64,000 nucleotides of DNA from contig CP053447.1 in the NCBI GenBank assembly GCA_013285425.1, positions 502,001 through 566,000 of the forward strand. The letters run 5' to 3'. The DNA is from Ignavibacteriota bacterium. Its GTDB lineage: Bacteria > Bacteroidota > Ignavibacteria > Ignavibacteriales > Ignavibacteriaceae. Below the pieces are notes generated by a model. The model searched no databases, was not told the DNA's origin, and was given only the letters and a program-made list of their open reading frames with translations. The translations under genes were made by a program, and so were the position numbers. This document shows, piece by piece, positions 46,030 through 54,472 of the stretch. The stretch's first letter is position 1. Every line of letters begins with the position of its first letter.

Positions 46030-46871
46030 AAGTTCTATTATTTCAGATAATCATCTCAGCAGCTGTTTTAGCTCAGAATATTAATTTTAATTCACCTGAA
46101 AACATCAGACTTTTTGCTGATTTTCTGTTTTGTGATCGTGATTATTTAAGAGCTATTGATGAATATGAAAAATATTTGAGTTACTCTGATGAAGATACCA
46201 TCCGGTTTAAAATTGCTCTGGCTTTCTCCGCAATCGGGGATCAATATAATGCAATAAAAAATTTTAACAGCCTTCAGGAAACATCAAAGCTTTATCAGAT
46301 AAGCAGGATTGAAGAACTTAAATCATTATTTAACCTGAAACAGTTTTCACAACTAAATTCAAAAGCAAATGAATTAAACCAATTGAAATCAGATTATTCT
46401 GATATTGCAAAAAAAATTGTCAATCTTTCTTATTTGTTAAATAATGAATCAATGCCTTCAGAGAAAATATTTTTAGAACCTTTTGATGTTCAGGAAAAAA
46501 CTATAGTTCAAAATTTCTATTTTCAAAAAACAAATCCTGATTATAAAAGTGAAGTTTTGGCTGGAGTTTATTCAGCAATAATCCCCGGGTTGGGGAAAAT
46601 ATATACAGAAAATTACAGCGATGGAATCACTTCATTTTTACTAACAGGATTATTTTCATATTTAGCGTACACAAATTTCAACAATGATCATCCGGTGCGT
46701 GCGTGGATTTTTACTTTGGCTGGTGCAGGATTTTATGCTGGTAATGTATATGGTTCTATAGCATCTGCACAGATATTCAATGCAAAAATAAATTTTGACT
46801 TTATAAATGATGTTTATTCTTTTATTGAAGAAAAAAAATATTTTATTCCTGAATATGACTTTTGTAAGTAA
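46026..46871 (+). CDS. TPR protein with C-terminal DUF5683-like membrane domain (paralogue 1)
   Basis: A 281-aa exported protein: signal peptide (residues 1-17, ends LAQ), tetratricopeptide-like helices (about 25-140), and a C-terminal region with two or three membrane segments containing YSAIIPGLGKIYTENYSDG. That P-G-x-G-x-x-Y pattern is found in DUF5683 and related membrane domains. The neighbour at 46855-47694 has the same architecture and alignable motifs, so they are tandem paralogues. It starts inside the YidD-like stop (ATGA). Function not known. Confidence 0.78.
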   Translation: MKVLLFQIIISAAVLAQNINFNSPENIRLFADFLFCDRDYLRAIDEYEKYLSYSDEDTIRFKIALAFSAIGDQYNAIKNFNSLQETSKLYQISRIEELKSLFNLKQFSQLNSKANELNQLKSDYSDIAKKIVNLSYLLNNESMPSEKIFLEPFDVQEKTIVQNFYFQKTNPDYKSEVLAGVYSAIIPGLGKIYTENYSDGITSFLLTGLFSYLAYTNFNNDHPVRAWIFTLAGAGFYAGNVYGSIASAQIFNAKINFDFINDVYSFIEEKKYFIPEYDFCK

Positions 46872-47694
46872 GAAAATAATATCCATTTCAATTTTATTAG
46901 TCTGTTCAGGCTTAGCACAGAATTCTTTGGACGATCAATATAATTATGCGAAAAGTTTATTTGATCAGGAAAAATATTTTGATGCAATAACTGAATCCAA
47001 AAGGCTTTTGTTTTTTGATGAGCAGAAACTTTATGGTTTCGAAGCTAATATGTTAATTGGATTATCATACAAAGCCGGTGCAAAATATAATGAAGCATTA
47101 AAATATTTTGTTCTTTCCGAGGTAAATTCAAAAAATGACGAACAATTATTTAATTCGGTGATACTATCTGCAAGAACAAATATTTTACGCAGAACTACAC
47201 AGCAATCCGAAAAAATACTAAACTCACTGCTTGCAAATCCCAAATACTTTAACAGAACAAAAGAAATAAAATATTGGTTAGGTTGGAATTATATGTTTTC
47301 AAATAAATGGGAAAAAGCTTCAGAAATCTTTTCAGAAGAAAATCTGGATTCTTCCTTGGCTGCTATCTGCAGATCAGTAGTTAATGAATCATACAATGAA
47401 AACTTTGCAAAATACAGTTCGTACATTATTCCCGGTTTTGGTCAGTTTTATACCGGCGAGTATTTAAATGGTCTGATTTCTCTTGGCTGGAATGTGCTTT
47501 TGGGTTATCTGACAATTAACTCTTTTGTTGAAGACAGAATATTTGATGGAATAATTACGGGAAATTTTTTATGGCTCAGGTTTTACATTGGAAATACAAA
47601 AAATGCTGAAAAATTTGCAAAAGAGAAGAATCTTACAATTATTAACAACGCACTTGAGCGCTTACAATATGATTTTAACGGCAGTAAGCCCTGA
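46855..47694 (+). CDS. TPR protein with C-terminal DUF5683-like membrane domain (paralogue 2)
   Basis: A 279-aa exported protein beginning at ATG 46855, overlapping the end of paralogue 1 by 17 bp. Signal peptide ends near GLAQN. TPR-like helices (DQYNYAKSLFDQEKYFDAI) fill about 25-180, and the membrane tail holds SSYIIPGFGQFYTGEYLNG and FYIGNTKNAEKFA, alignable to YSAIIPGLGKIYTENY and FYAGNVYGSIASA in paralogue 1. Function not known; the TPR part suggests a scaffold at the membrane beside the YidD-like protein. Confidence 0.78.
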   Translation: MTFVSKKIISISILLVCSGLAQNSLDDQYNYAKSLFDQEKYFDAITESKRLLFFDEQKLYGFEANMLIGLSYKAGAKYNEALKYFVLSEVNSKNDEQLFNSVILSARTNILRRTTQQSEKILNSLLANPKYFNRTKEIKYWLGWNYMFSNKWEKASEIFSEENLDSSLAAICRSVVNESYNENFAKYSSYIIPGFGQFYTGEYLNGLISLGWNVLLGYLTINSFVEDRIFDGIITGNFLWLRFYIGNTKNAEKFAKEKNLTIINNALERLQYDFNGSKP

Positions 47695-47805
47695 TAAAAA
47701 TAATGTTTTCAACTATACATTTCTATTAAATTATGTATTATTTTTTAATTACAAATTCACATAATCTATATTGTAAACTCCAAATAAATTGAAAAAGGAG
47801 GTCCA

Positions 47806-48414
47806 ATGAAAAATAAAGGAATGATGATCGGCTGTGCAATTGGAGGAGTAATTCTTTTAGCACTCGCAATGCTGTTCTTTTGGGGTATGAGTACTTATAA
47901 TAATATGGTAGCTCAGGATCAGGCTGTTATGCAGCAATGGTCGCAGGTAGAAAACCAGTATCAAAGAAGAGCAGACCTGATTCCAAATCTCGTTAACACT
48001 GTAAAGGGTTATGCTGATTTTGAAAAAGAAGTCTTAACTCAGGTTACTGAAGCCCGCTCAAGAGTTAGTCAGTTTAATATAACCCCCGAAGTATTAAATG
48101 ATCCTCAGGCTTTTGCTAAGTTTCAATCTTTACAAGGCGAGCTGAGCAGTGCTTTATCAAGACTATTAGTTACAGTTGAAAATTATCCTCAGCTAAAGGC
48201 AAATGAAAACTTTTTACAGCTTCAGGCGCAGTTAGAAGGTACCGAAAATAGAATTTCAGTTGAACGTAAAAAATTTAATGAGGTAGTTCAGCAATACAAC
48301 ACTACAATAAAAAGATTTCCTGCATCTATGTTAGCAGGAATATTTGGCTTTGGTGAAAAACAATACTTTAAGGCGATTCAAGGAGCTGAGACACCTCCCA
48401 AAGTAGAATTCTAA
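47806..48414 (+). CDS. lemA: LemA family protein
   Basis: A 202-aa membrane protein: one N-terminal helix (about 8-27) then a helical bundle. The LemA signature is QRRADLIPNLVNTVKGYADFEKE (residues about 54-76). The role of LemA is poorly defined; it often stands next to a TPM-domain protein, as here, where the next gene begins 1 bp after its stop. A strong ribosome binding site (AAAGGAGG) lies before the ATG. Confidence 0.92.
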   Translation: MKNKGMMIGCAIGGVILLALAMLFFWGMSTYNNMVAQDQAVMQQWSQVENQYQRRADLIPNLVNTVKGYADFEKEVLTQVTEARSRVSQFNITPEVLNDPQAFAKFQSLQGELSSALSRLLVTVENYPQLKANENFLQLQAQLEGTENRISVERKKFNEVVQQYNTTIKRFPASMLAGIFGFGEKQYFKAIQGAETPPKVEF

Positions 48415-48415
48415 A

Positions 48416-49144
48416 ATGAAGTATTTCATTTTTCTGTTTACCTTTTGTAATGTTTTTATCTTTGCCCAGCCCGAGATACCAAAACTTACAATGTGGGCTA
48501 ATGACTTTACAGGTACTTTGAGTAAATCTGAACTGAATGATCTTAATAACAGATTAAAAACATATCAGGATACAACTTCTACTCAAATAGTTGTGTTAGT
48601 TATTTCTTCACTTGAAGGCTATCCAATTGAAATGCTTTCAGAGGAAACCGCAACAAAGAATAAAATCGGAACAGGAAAAAATAATAACGGGGTTTTACTT
48701 TTAATTGCTAAAGATGACAAGGAATTACGGATAGAGGTTGGATACGGTCTTGAAGGTGCAATTCCGGATGCTATTGCTAGTTCAATTATAAGGAATGAAA
48801 TAACTCCGGAATTTAAAAACGGCAATTTTTATCTCGGCATTTCAAATGGAATAGATGCTATTATTAAAGCGATCGGCGGCGAGTACAAGGCTGAAGATTC
48901 TGATACCGGATCTAATGGTGAATTTCCATTTTTATTTATCATCATATTTTTAATTGTGATATTTTTAATAGCCCGTAATTCTGGACCAATGTCACCTGGA
49001 GGAATTTACCGTTCAGGTTCAGGCTCAAGTGGATGGTCAGGTGGAAGCAGAAGCTGGGGCGGCAGTTCGGGTTGGAGCGGAGGAGGCGGATTTAGCGGCG
49101 GCGGAGGTTCTTTTGGCGGCGGAGGTGCCAGCGGAAGTTGGTAA
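48416..49144 (+). CDS. TPM domain protein (YgcG family) with Gly-rich tail
   Basis: A 242-aa protein: signal peptide (ends FAQP), TPM domain (about 25-150; TQIVVLVISSLEGYPIEMLSE, then RIEVGYGLEGAIPDAIAS), one transmembrane helix (about 172-186) and a C-terminal tail of about 50 residues made of Gly, Ser and Trp repeats (GWSGG, GGGSFGGG). This is the normal build of LemA-linked TPM proteins, some of which show phosphatase activity or help photosystem repair in plants. Topology: TPM outside the cytoplasm, tail inside. Function here unknown. Confidence 0.9.
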   Translation: MKYFIFLFTFCNVFIFAQPEIPKLTMWANDFTGTLSKSELNDLNNRLKTYQDTTSTQIVVLVISSLEGYPIEMLSEETATKNKIGTGKNNNGVLLLIAKDDKELRIEVGYGLEGAIPDAIASSIIRNEITPEFKNGNFYLGISNGIDAIIKAIGGEYKAEDSDTGSNGEFPFLFIIIFLIVIFLIARNSGPMSPGGIYRSGSGSSGWSGGSRSWGGSSGWSGGGGFSGGGGSFGGGGASGSW

Positions 49145-49272
49145 TTTCTTTGAAAATTTGCTTGTTTTTTAAATTTTTGCCTTGAAGAATAGCCCGAGTT
49201 TTTATAAATAGCATATAGATTTAGAAATTATATTAGTATTCAAGTTCTGTTAATAAATTAAGGAGAAAATTT

Positions 49273-49605
49273 ATGGCAATAATGATAACTGAAGAATGTA
49301 TCAATTGTGGTGCTTGCGAACCAGAATGCCCAAATACTGCAATCTATGAAGGCGGAGTTGATTGGGAATTAGCAGGTGTTCATTATGGAAAAGATGACGC
49401 TGCCCCGTCCGGTGCTACTGGTTTTTATTCAACCGATTTCTTTTATATTGTCCCGGATAAATGTACCGAGTGTAAAGGATTTCATGATGAACCGCAGTGT
49501 GCGGCTGTATGTCCGGTTGATTGCTGTATCCCTGACCCAAAACATGTTGAAGATGTTGATACGTTATTGAAGAGAAAAGAATATCTTGACAGCATAGGAA
49601 GATAA
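49273..49605 (+). CDS. 2[4Fe-4S] ferredoxin, YfhL-like
   Basis: A 110-aa small electron carrier. The first cluster has C9, C12, C15 and C19 ([11 protein letters not shown]), and the second has the extended CxxC-x8-CxxxC arrangement with C64, C67, C76, C80, plus C84. The long insert is typical of the Allochromatium/YfhL subtype, which has low-potential clusters. The segment between the two clusters is also longer than in clostridial ferredoxins. AAGGAG before the ATG and a terminator after the gene show a single-gene unit. Confidence 0.9.
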   Translation: MAIMITEECINCGACEPECPNTAIYEGGVDWELAGVHYGKDDAAPSGATGFYSTDFFYIVPDKCTECKGFHDEPQCAAVCPVDCCIPDPKHVEDVDTLLKRKEYLDSIGR

Positions 49606-49610
49606 AATTT

Positions 49611-49638
49611 AAGGGTGGAATTTCCACCCTTTATTTTT
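49611..49638 (+). terminator. Intrinsic terminator after the ferredoxin gene
   Basis: Stem AAGGGTGG (49611-49618) / CCACCCTT (49624-49631) with loop AATTT, followed by TATTTTTT. It begins 6 bp after the stop codon. Confidence 0.9.
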
Positions 49639-49709
49639 TAATCTCATTTCATTTTCACCTTTCTGAAATCTTATTTAATTTTATTTTAAACTTCATTTGG
49701 TATTGTTTT

Positions 49710-50555
49710 ATGCAAATCGGAAAATATAAACTTAAAACAGTAGTATCCGGTAAAATCGGATTGGATGGCGGTGCTATGTTTGGAATCATTCCTAAACCGC
49801 TTTGGGAAAAATCAAATCCCGCTGATGAACAAAACAGAGTTACACTCGCTACAAGAAATCTGCTGCTTATCAGCGATGATAAAAAAATACTGATAGATAC
49901 CGGAATGGGAAATAAGTGGGATGACAAATCCAAAAATATTTATCGTATAGATCCCGGACTTGATCTTGAAAAAACTTTTGAATTAAATAGTATCAAACCT
50001 GCTGATATTACCGATGTAATTTTAACCCATCTGCATTTTGATCATACCGGCGGCTCGACAAAAATTGAGAACGGTAAAATTATTCCCTCATTTCCAAATG
50101 CAAGATATTTTGTTCAGAAGAAAAATTTTGAATGGGGTATGAATCCGTCCGATAGAGATAAGGGAAGTTATATCAAAGAAAACTTTAAACCATTAGCTGA
50201 TGCAGGAGTTATGAATTTTATTGATGGCGAACAGGAGTTTGATGAAAATATTTCATTTAAGGTTATTAATGGTCATACAATTGCTCAGCAAATGATTAAG
50301 ATATCTGATTCATCAAACACACTGCTTTATTGTTGCGATTTAATTCCATTCGTTTCACAGATCAGAATCCCGTATATAATGGGATATGACATTCAGCCTT
50401 TGGTAACTGTTGAAGAAAAGAAAAAATATCTTAAGTTAGCTGCTGATGAAAACTGGATGTTATATTTTTGTCACGATCCTGAGTATGCTCTTGCAACAGT
50501 TAAACATTCTGAAAAGGGAATAGTGCAGGATGAAGTTTTTAAGGATTTTCAATAG
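49710..50555 (+). CDS. Metallo-beta-lactamase-fold hydrolase
   Basis: A 281-aa MBL-fold enzyme. The dinuclear metal motif is H107-x-H109-x-D111-H112 (HLHFDHTGG), with further ligands likely in INGHTIAQQ, LLYCCDLIP and YFCHDPEY. The start ISDDKKILIDTGMGNKWDD is typical of the quorum-quenching-lactonase / YtnP-like branch, which acts on lactones or esters; the substrate is not known. It is followed by queG with a gap of 132 bp in which nothing clear is seen. Confidence 0.87.
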   Translation: MQIGKYKLKTVVSGKIGLDGGAMFGIIPKPLWEKSNPADEQNRVTLATRNLLLISDDKKILIDTGMGNKWDDKSKNIYRIDPGLDLEKTFELNSIKPADITDVILTHLHFDHTGGSTKIENGKIIPSFPNARYFVQKKNFEWGMNPSDRDKGSYIKENFKPLADAGVMNFIDGEQEFDENISFKVINGHTIAQQMIKISDSSNTLLYCCDLIPFVSQIRIPYIMGYDIQPLVTVEEKKKYLKLAADENWMLYFCHDPEYALATVKHSEKGIVQDEVFKDFQ

Positions 50556-50687
50556 TGTTAAAATAATTAAGATTAGTGAAGTTTTGGAAAATTGTTGTTG
50601 CAGTCTTTTCTAATTAACCCCAGAATAAAATGACAATATGCAATTTCTTAAACATCAAATACAAAACTAAACAGCTTATTAAACTTT

Positions 50688-51614
50688 ATGCCTCAATTAA
50701 CTAATAAAATAGTGATAGAAAAAGCAAAGCAGCTTGGATTTGATTTGATTGGATTTGCAGAAGTGAATCTGCTTGAAAGAGAAACTGAAAAGTTACAGCT
50801 ATGGCTTGATAAAGGTTATCAGGCAGCTATGGGTTATATGGAAAGAAATTTTCATAAACGAAAAGATATCAGAGAAATTCTCCCTTCCGCTAAAAGTGTT
50901 ATTTCCCTCGCACTTAATTATTATACTCCGTATAAACATAATGAAGAAGAAGGTAAGGGAAAAGTTTCGCGCTATGCCTGGGGAAAAGATTATCATTTTA
51001 TTATGTGGGAAATGCTTGAGAAACTTGAGAATGAATTAAAACAAATTGAGCCTGAGCTTGAAACTAAATCGTATGTTGATACAGGTCCGGTTATGGACAA
51101 AGTTTGGGCTGTCAAGTCAGGTTTAGGATGGATGGGGAAACACACAAATATTATTAATCCAAACAAAGGCAGTTGGTTTTTTATTGCAGAGATTATTACT
51201 AATTGGGTATTCGATTATTCAGAGATAATTACTGATCATTGCGGTACTTGCACAGCTTGTATTGATGCTTGTCCAACAGGTGCAATTGTTCAGGAATACG
51301 TTGTTGATGCAAACAAATGTATTTCCTTTCAGACAATTGAAAATAAGGGAGATATTTCTGCTGAATTGAAGGGAAAATTTGAAAGCTGGATTTTTGGTTG
51401 TGATATTTGTCAGGATGTTTGTCCATGGAATAATAAATTCTCATTCACAACTTCAATTCAGGATTTTTACCCCAAGAACAAAGAGCTTTCTCTTGATGAA
51501 GTATTAAATCTGGATAACAAAGGCTTTAATGAAAGGTTTGCTGAAAGTCCGATTAAACGGACAAAGCTAAAAGGCTTGCAAAGAAATGCTGGATTTCTAA
51601 AAGATGCGGACTAA
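50688..51614 (+). CDS. queG: Epoxyqueuosine reductase
   Basis: A 308-aa cobalamin- and iron-sulfur-dependent enzyme catalysing the last step of queuosine synthesis on tRNA. Two 4Fe-4S clusters are bound by C185, C188, C191, C195 and C211, C238, C241, C245 (CGTCTACIDACP; CDICQDVCPWN). The catalytic Asp is in YVDTGPVMDK (D132). The N-terminus lacks an extra domain and the C-terminus ends soon after the cluster, the short form without HEAT repeats. Confidence 0.93.
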   Translation: MPQLTNKIVIEKAKQLGFDLIGFAEVNLLERETEKLQLWLDKGYQAAMGYMERNFHKRKDIREILPSAKSVISLALNYYTPYKHNEEEGKGKVSRYAWGKDYHFIMWEMLEKLENELKQIEPELETKSYVDTGPVMDKVWAVKSGLGWMGKHTNIINPNKGSWFFIAEIITNWVFDYSEIITDHCGTCTACIDACPTGAIVQEYVVDANKCISFQTIENKGDISAELKGKFESWIFGCDICQDVCPWNNKFSFTTSIQDFYPKNKELSLDEVLNLDNKGFNERFAESPIKRTKLKGLQRNAGFLKDAD

Positions 51615-51698
51615 TCAACTTGAAACTTCATTAACTTATCTGAATCTTACCTGAGTGAAAATTAATAATTTTGTCAATTTGATAATTCTGGAGAAAAA

Positions 51699-52658
51699 AT
51701 GTCTGAACAAAGCGGTCAAAAAAATCATTTTAAAGTATTTATAATAGGTTCGGGTCCAGCAGGATTAACTGCTGCAATTTATACAGCAAGAGCAGGATTA
51801 AATCCTGTGATATTTGAAGGGATGCAGCCCGGCGGACAGTTAACGATTACAACTGAAGTGGAAAATTATCCGGGTTTTGAAAATGGAATTGATGGTCCGG
51901 TATTGATGGACGTTATGCGTAAACAAGCACAAAGATTTGGTGCACAATCGTTTTATAAAGAAATCACTGAAGTCGATTTTTCAAAGCGACCATTTAAATT
52001 AAAATCTTATGAAGAAGAATACACTGCAGATTCAATTATCATTTCAACCGGTGCATCTGCAAAATTGCTTGGATTGGAAAGTGAATCAAAGTATATGGGA
52101 TATGGTGTTTCTGCTTGTGCAACCTGCGATGGATTTTTCTTTAAAGGTCTTAAAGTAATTGTTGTCGGCGGTGGTGATACAGCAATGGAAGAAGCAAACT
52201 TCTTAACAAAATTTGCAAGTGAAGTTACAATCATTCATAGAAGAGATGAATTCAGAGCATCGAAGATTATGTATGAAAGAGCATTAAAGAATCCTAAAAT
52301 TAAATTCTTAACCAATAAAGTAATTACTGAAGTATTAGGGAAAGAAGAGAGCGGAAGAAAGAGTATGACCGGTGTGATGTTAAAAGATACTAAAACCGGC
52401 TCAGTAACTGAATTTGCTGCGGATGGATTATTTATTGGAATCGGGCATCAGCCTAATACAGGTTTATTTAAAGGCTTACTGGATATGGATGAAACTGGTT
52501 ATCTGAAAGTTAAACCAGGCTCAACTTATACAAATATTGAAGGTGTTTTTGCAGCCGGTGATGTTGCTGATAAAACCTACCGTCAGGCTGTTACTGCTGC
52601 CGGTACTGGTTGTATGGCTGCTTTGGATACAGAGCGCTGGCTTGAGGCACAAGAATAA
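51699..52658 (+). CDS. trxB: Thioredoxin-disulfide reductase
   Basis: A 319-aa FAD/NADPH enzyme reducing thioredoxin. The redox CATC centre is at C140-C143 (SACATCDGF), the FAD motif is GSGPAGLTAAIYTARAG (18-34), the NADPH motif GGGDTAMEEANFL follows, and the C-terminal GVFAAGDVADKTYRQ closes the FAD site. Ribosome binding site TGGAG before the ATG. It is convergent with the DUF6249 gene, with an inverted repeat in between. Confidence 0.95.
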   Translation: MSEQSGQKNHFKVFIIGSGPAGLTAAIYTARAGLNPVIFEGMQPGGQLTITTEVENYPGFENGIDGPVLMDVMRKQAQRFGAQSFYKEITEVDFSKRPFKLKSYEEEYTADSIIISTGASAKLLGLESESKYMGYGVSACATCDGFFFKGLKVIVVGGGDTAMEEANFLTKFASEVTIIHRRDEFRASKIMYERALKNPKIKFLTNKVITEVLGKEESGRKSMTGVMLKDTKTGSVTEFAADGLFIGIGHQPNTGLFKGLLDMDETGYLKVKPGSTYTNIEGVFAAGDVADKTYRQAVTAAGTGCMAALDTERWLEAQE

Positions 52659-52676
52659 ATAAACTTATTTTTATTT

Positions 52677-52753
52677 AAGGGATTATCTCAAACTTGTCAT
52701 CCTGAACTTAACCCGAAAGTTAATGGATAAAATGATTTTTAAGATAATCCCTT
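52677..52753. terminator. Long inverted repeat between convergent trxB and DUF6249 gene
   Basis: Perfect 12-bp arms AAGGGATTATCT (52677-52688) and AGATAATCCCTT (52742-52753) enclose 53 nt that include a smaller AACTT/AAGTT hairpin. T residues follow on the plus side (TTTTTGTTTT). Plausibly a branched bidirectional terminator. The inner TCATCCTGAACTT recalls a dispersed intergenic repeat seen in many Bacteroidota genomes. Confidence 0.65.
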
Positions 52754-52759
52754 TTTGTT

Positions 52760-53110
52760 TTATGCGTTTTTATTTTTCATTTTGTTAGTTATAATATTAG
52801 CTGATACAAATCCAATTCCGGTTCCGACAAAAAGACATAGTGGGATCCAGTATTCTTTGCTGCTCCAATCTTGAAGCATCATTCCGATACCTAATCCTAA
52901 ACCAAAGAAGATGGAGATAATGCCGATCTTCATCAAACCAAGCCCATCTCTTTTCTTTTCCAAGAATTTTTTAATTTCTTCAGCAGATAAACCTTTTTCA
53001 ATGAGCATTTGTTTTTCTTTTGATTCCAGATAAAAAGCAACAATTATTACCAGCCCAATCACCAATGTTATTATTATTGGAATAAATACTGCAACAACTT
53101 CGGAAGCCAT
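52760..53110 (-). CDS. DUF6249 small membrane protein
   Basis: A 116-aa protein with three membrane segments (about 5-28, 58-80, 88-108) and between them the KQMLIEKGLSAEEIKKFL linker that marks DUF6249. Such proteins frequently neighbour an ECF sigma / anti-sigma pair in Bacteroidota, as here, where the sigma gene diverges across a 176-bp region. Function unknown. Ribosome binding site AAGGAG before the ATG. Confidence 0.78.
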   Translation of the reverse strand: MASEVVAVFIPIIITLVIGLVIIVAFYLESKEKQMLIEKGLSAEEIKKFLEKKRDGLGLMKIGIISIFFGLGLGIGMMLQDWSSKEYWIPLCLFVGTGIGFVSANIITNKMKNKNA

Positions 53111-53199
53111 AATTTTCTCCTTATTTAATCCTTAATGAAAGATATGTTTATAAATCTTAATTTGTTTTCTATTACATTTGACTTGACAAAAACATTTTA

Positions 53200-53262
53200 G
53201 GTTACAAATGAAACAAATCCTGGCTGACGTTATAATTGAACATCTGATTTGTAACCTTTTTT
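53200..53262 (+). promoter_or_regulatory. Long-loop inverted repeat with T-tract before the ECF sigma gene
   Basis: Perfect 10-bp arms GGTTACAAAT (53200-53209) and ATTTGTAACC (53247-53256) separated by 37 nt, directly followed by TTTTTT, and ending 24 nt before the GTG start of the sigma gene. It may be an attenuator in its leader or two half-sites for a DNA-binding protein serving both divergent genes. Confidence 0.5.
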
Positions 53263-53286
53263 AAAACGGATTAGTCTATAATAATA

Positions 53287-53853
53287 GTGAAAGATCTTTC
53301 AGATATAGAAATTATCGAATCGGTATTAAAAGGTAATACAGCGGATTATACCGTCATTGTAGATCGTTATAAGAACAAATCCTTTACGATGCTGAAAAGA
53401 ATGTTAAGGAATGAATTTGACGCCGAAGAAGTTTTAATGGATTGTTTTATGAAAGCCTATAACAATCTTGCTTCTTTTAAATTTGAATCTAAATTTTCAA
53501 CATGGTTTTACAAGATAGTTTATAACACTGCATTGACTAAATTGTCAGGTATAAAGCGAAAAGTTGAAAATGAGATGCAATCAATTGATGATCTGGACTA
53601 TCTGGTAAGCAAATACAGTGCAGAAGATTATAATAAAAAAGAGCTTTCGGAAATAATAAATAAAATTATAAATGAATTACCGGAAAAAAATGCCGCTGTA
53701 ATTACAATGTTTTATCTTGAAGAAATGAGCATCGAAGAAATAAGTCAGGTATTAAATATTTCAGTGTCAAATGTTAAAGTAATACTGCATCGTTCACGCA
53801 ATTTGTTAAAAGACATAATTCAAAAAAGGAATTTGCTAAAGGAAATATTATGA
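53287..53853 (+). CDS. ECF-type RNA polymerase sigma factor
   Basis: A 188-aa sigma factor with region 2 (about 20-90; FDAEEVLMDCFMKAYNNLASFKFESKFSTWFYKI) and region 4 (about 125-180; LPEKNAAVITMFYLEEMSIEEISQ then a helix-turn-helix VSNVKVILHRSRNLLK). The layout of region 2 without region 3 is typical of ECF sigmas. GTG start at 53287. It overlaps the next gene by ATGA, the classical sigma/anti-sigma coupling. Confidence 0.9.
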   Translation: MKDLSDIEIIESVLKGNTADYTVIVDRYKNKSFTMLKRMLRNEFDAEEVLMDCFMKAYNNLASFKFESKFSTWFYKIVYNTALTKLSGIKRKVENEMQSIDDLDYLVSKYSAEDYNKKELSEIINKIINELPEKNAAVITMFYLEEMSIEEISQVLNISVSNVKVILHRSRNLLKDIIQKRNLLKEIL

Positions 53854-54356
53854 ATAACATAAACGACGAGATGTTGAATAAGTTTATTGATAAAGAGCTA
53901 AATGCTGAGCAAATCAGAATAATAGACGAAGCAATTAAAAATTCACCGGAATTGAAATCAAGATATCTGGCTTTAGTAAATGCGGATAGTGTTTTACGCA
54001 AAATGAATTTTGAATCAGTTACTCCGGATTTTACAAAATCAGTTCTGCAAAGGATTCAACGCAGAAAATTATTAGCAAAACAGCAAAAACATTTTTTATT
54101 TGCTGTCATTTCTCTTTTGGGAATTATTACACTTGGAATCGTAGTTTATTTGTTCTACCAAATTATATCCCTCGCTTCACCGGAATCAGATAAGATAGTT
54201 ACAACTTATTCTAAGGATTTAGGTGATTATTTTTCAAATTTGTTCGGAAAGAAAAACATCTCAATCTTCGGTTCAGTATTATCTTTTATAATGTTAGTGT
54301 CTTCTTATTTTTTATACGAATACCAAAAGAAATCGAAAAATAATTTCAATCACTGA
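53850..54356 (+). CDS. Probable anti-sigma factor, membrane protein
   Basis: A 168-aa protein: a cytosolic N-terminal helical region (NDEMLNKFIDKELNAEQIRI, residues 4-23) like the anti-sigma domain of RsiW/ChrR-type proteins but without the zinc HxxxCxxC, then two transmembrane helices (about 82-105 and 138-156). Coupling to the sigma gene (ATGA) and the topology support a membrane-held anti-sigma role; the release signal is not known. Confidence 0.78.
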   Translation: MNNINDEMLNKFIDKELNAEQIRIIDEAIKNSPELKSRYLALVNADSVLRKMNFESVTPDFTKSVLQRIQRRKLLAKQQKHFLFAVISLLGIITLGIVVYLFYQIISLASPESDKIVTTYSKDLGDYFSNLFGKKNISIFGSVLSFIMLVSSYFLYEYQKKSKNNFNH

Positions 54357-54472
54357 ATTGTAAAGAACTTCCATCTTTAATCGGGTCTTTATTAAGTTGA
54401 TTAATTTGCGAGCATTGGACTATCTGTAAATTCCTCTATCATTGTTATATTTGGACACTAATAAATTTAACA

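Noticed and set aside
54446..54453. TATATTTG as the era promoter
   Set aside because: No -33 TTG at the right distance; box alone is expected by chance in such AT-rich sequence.
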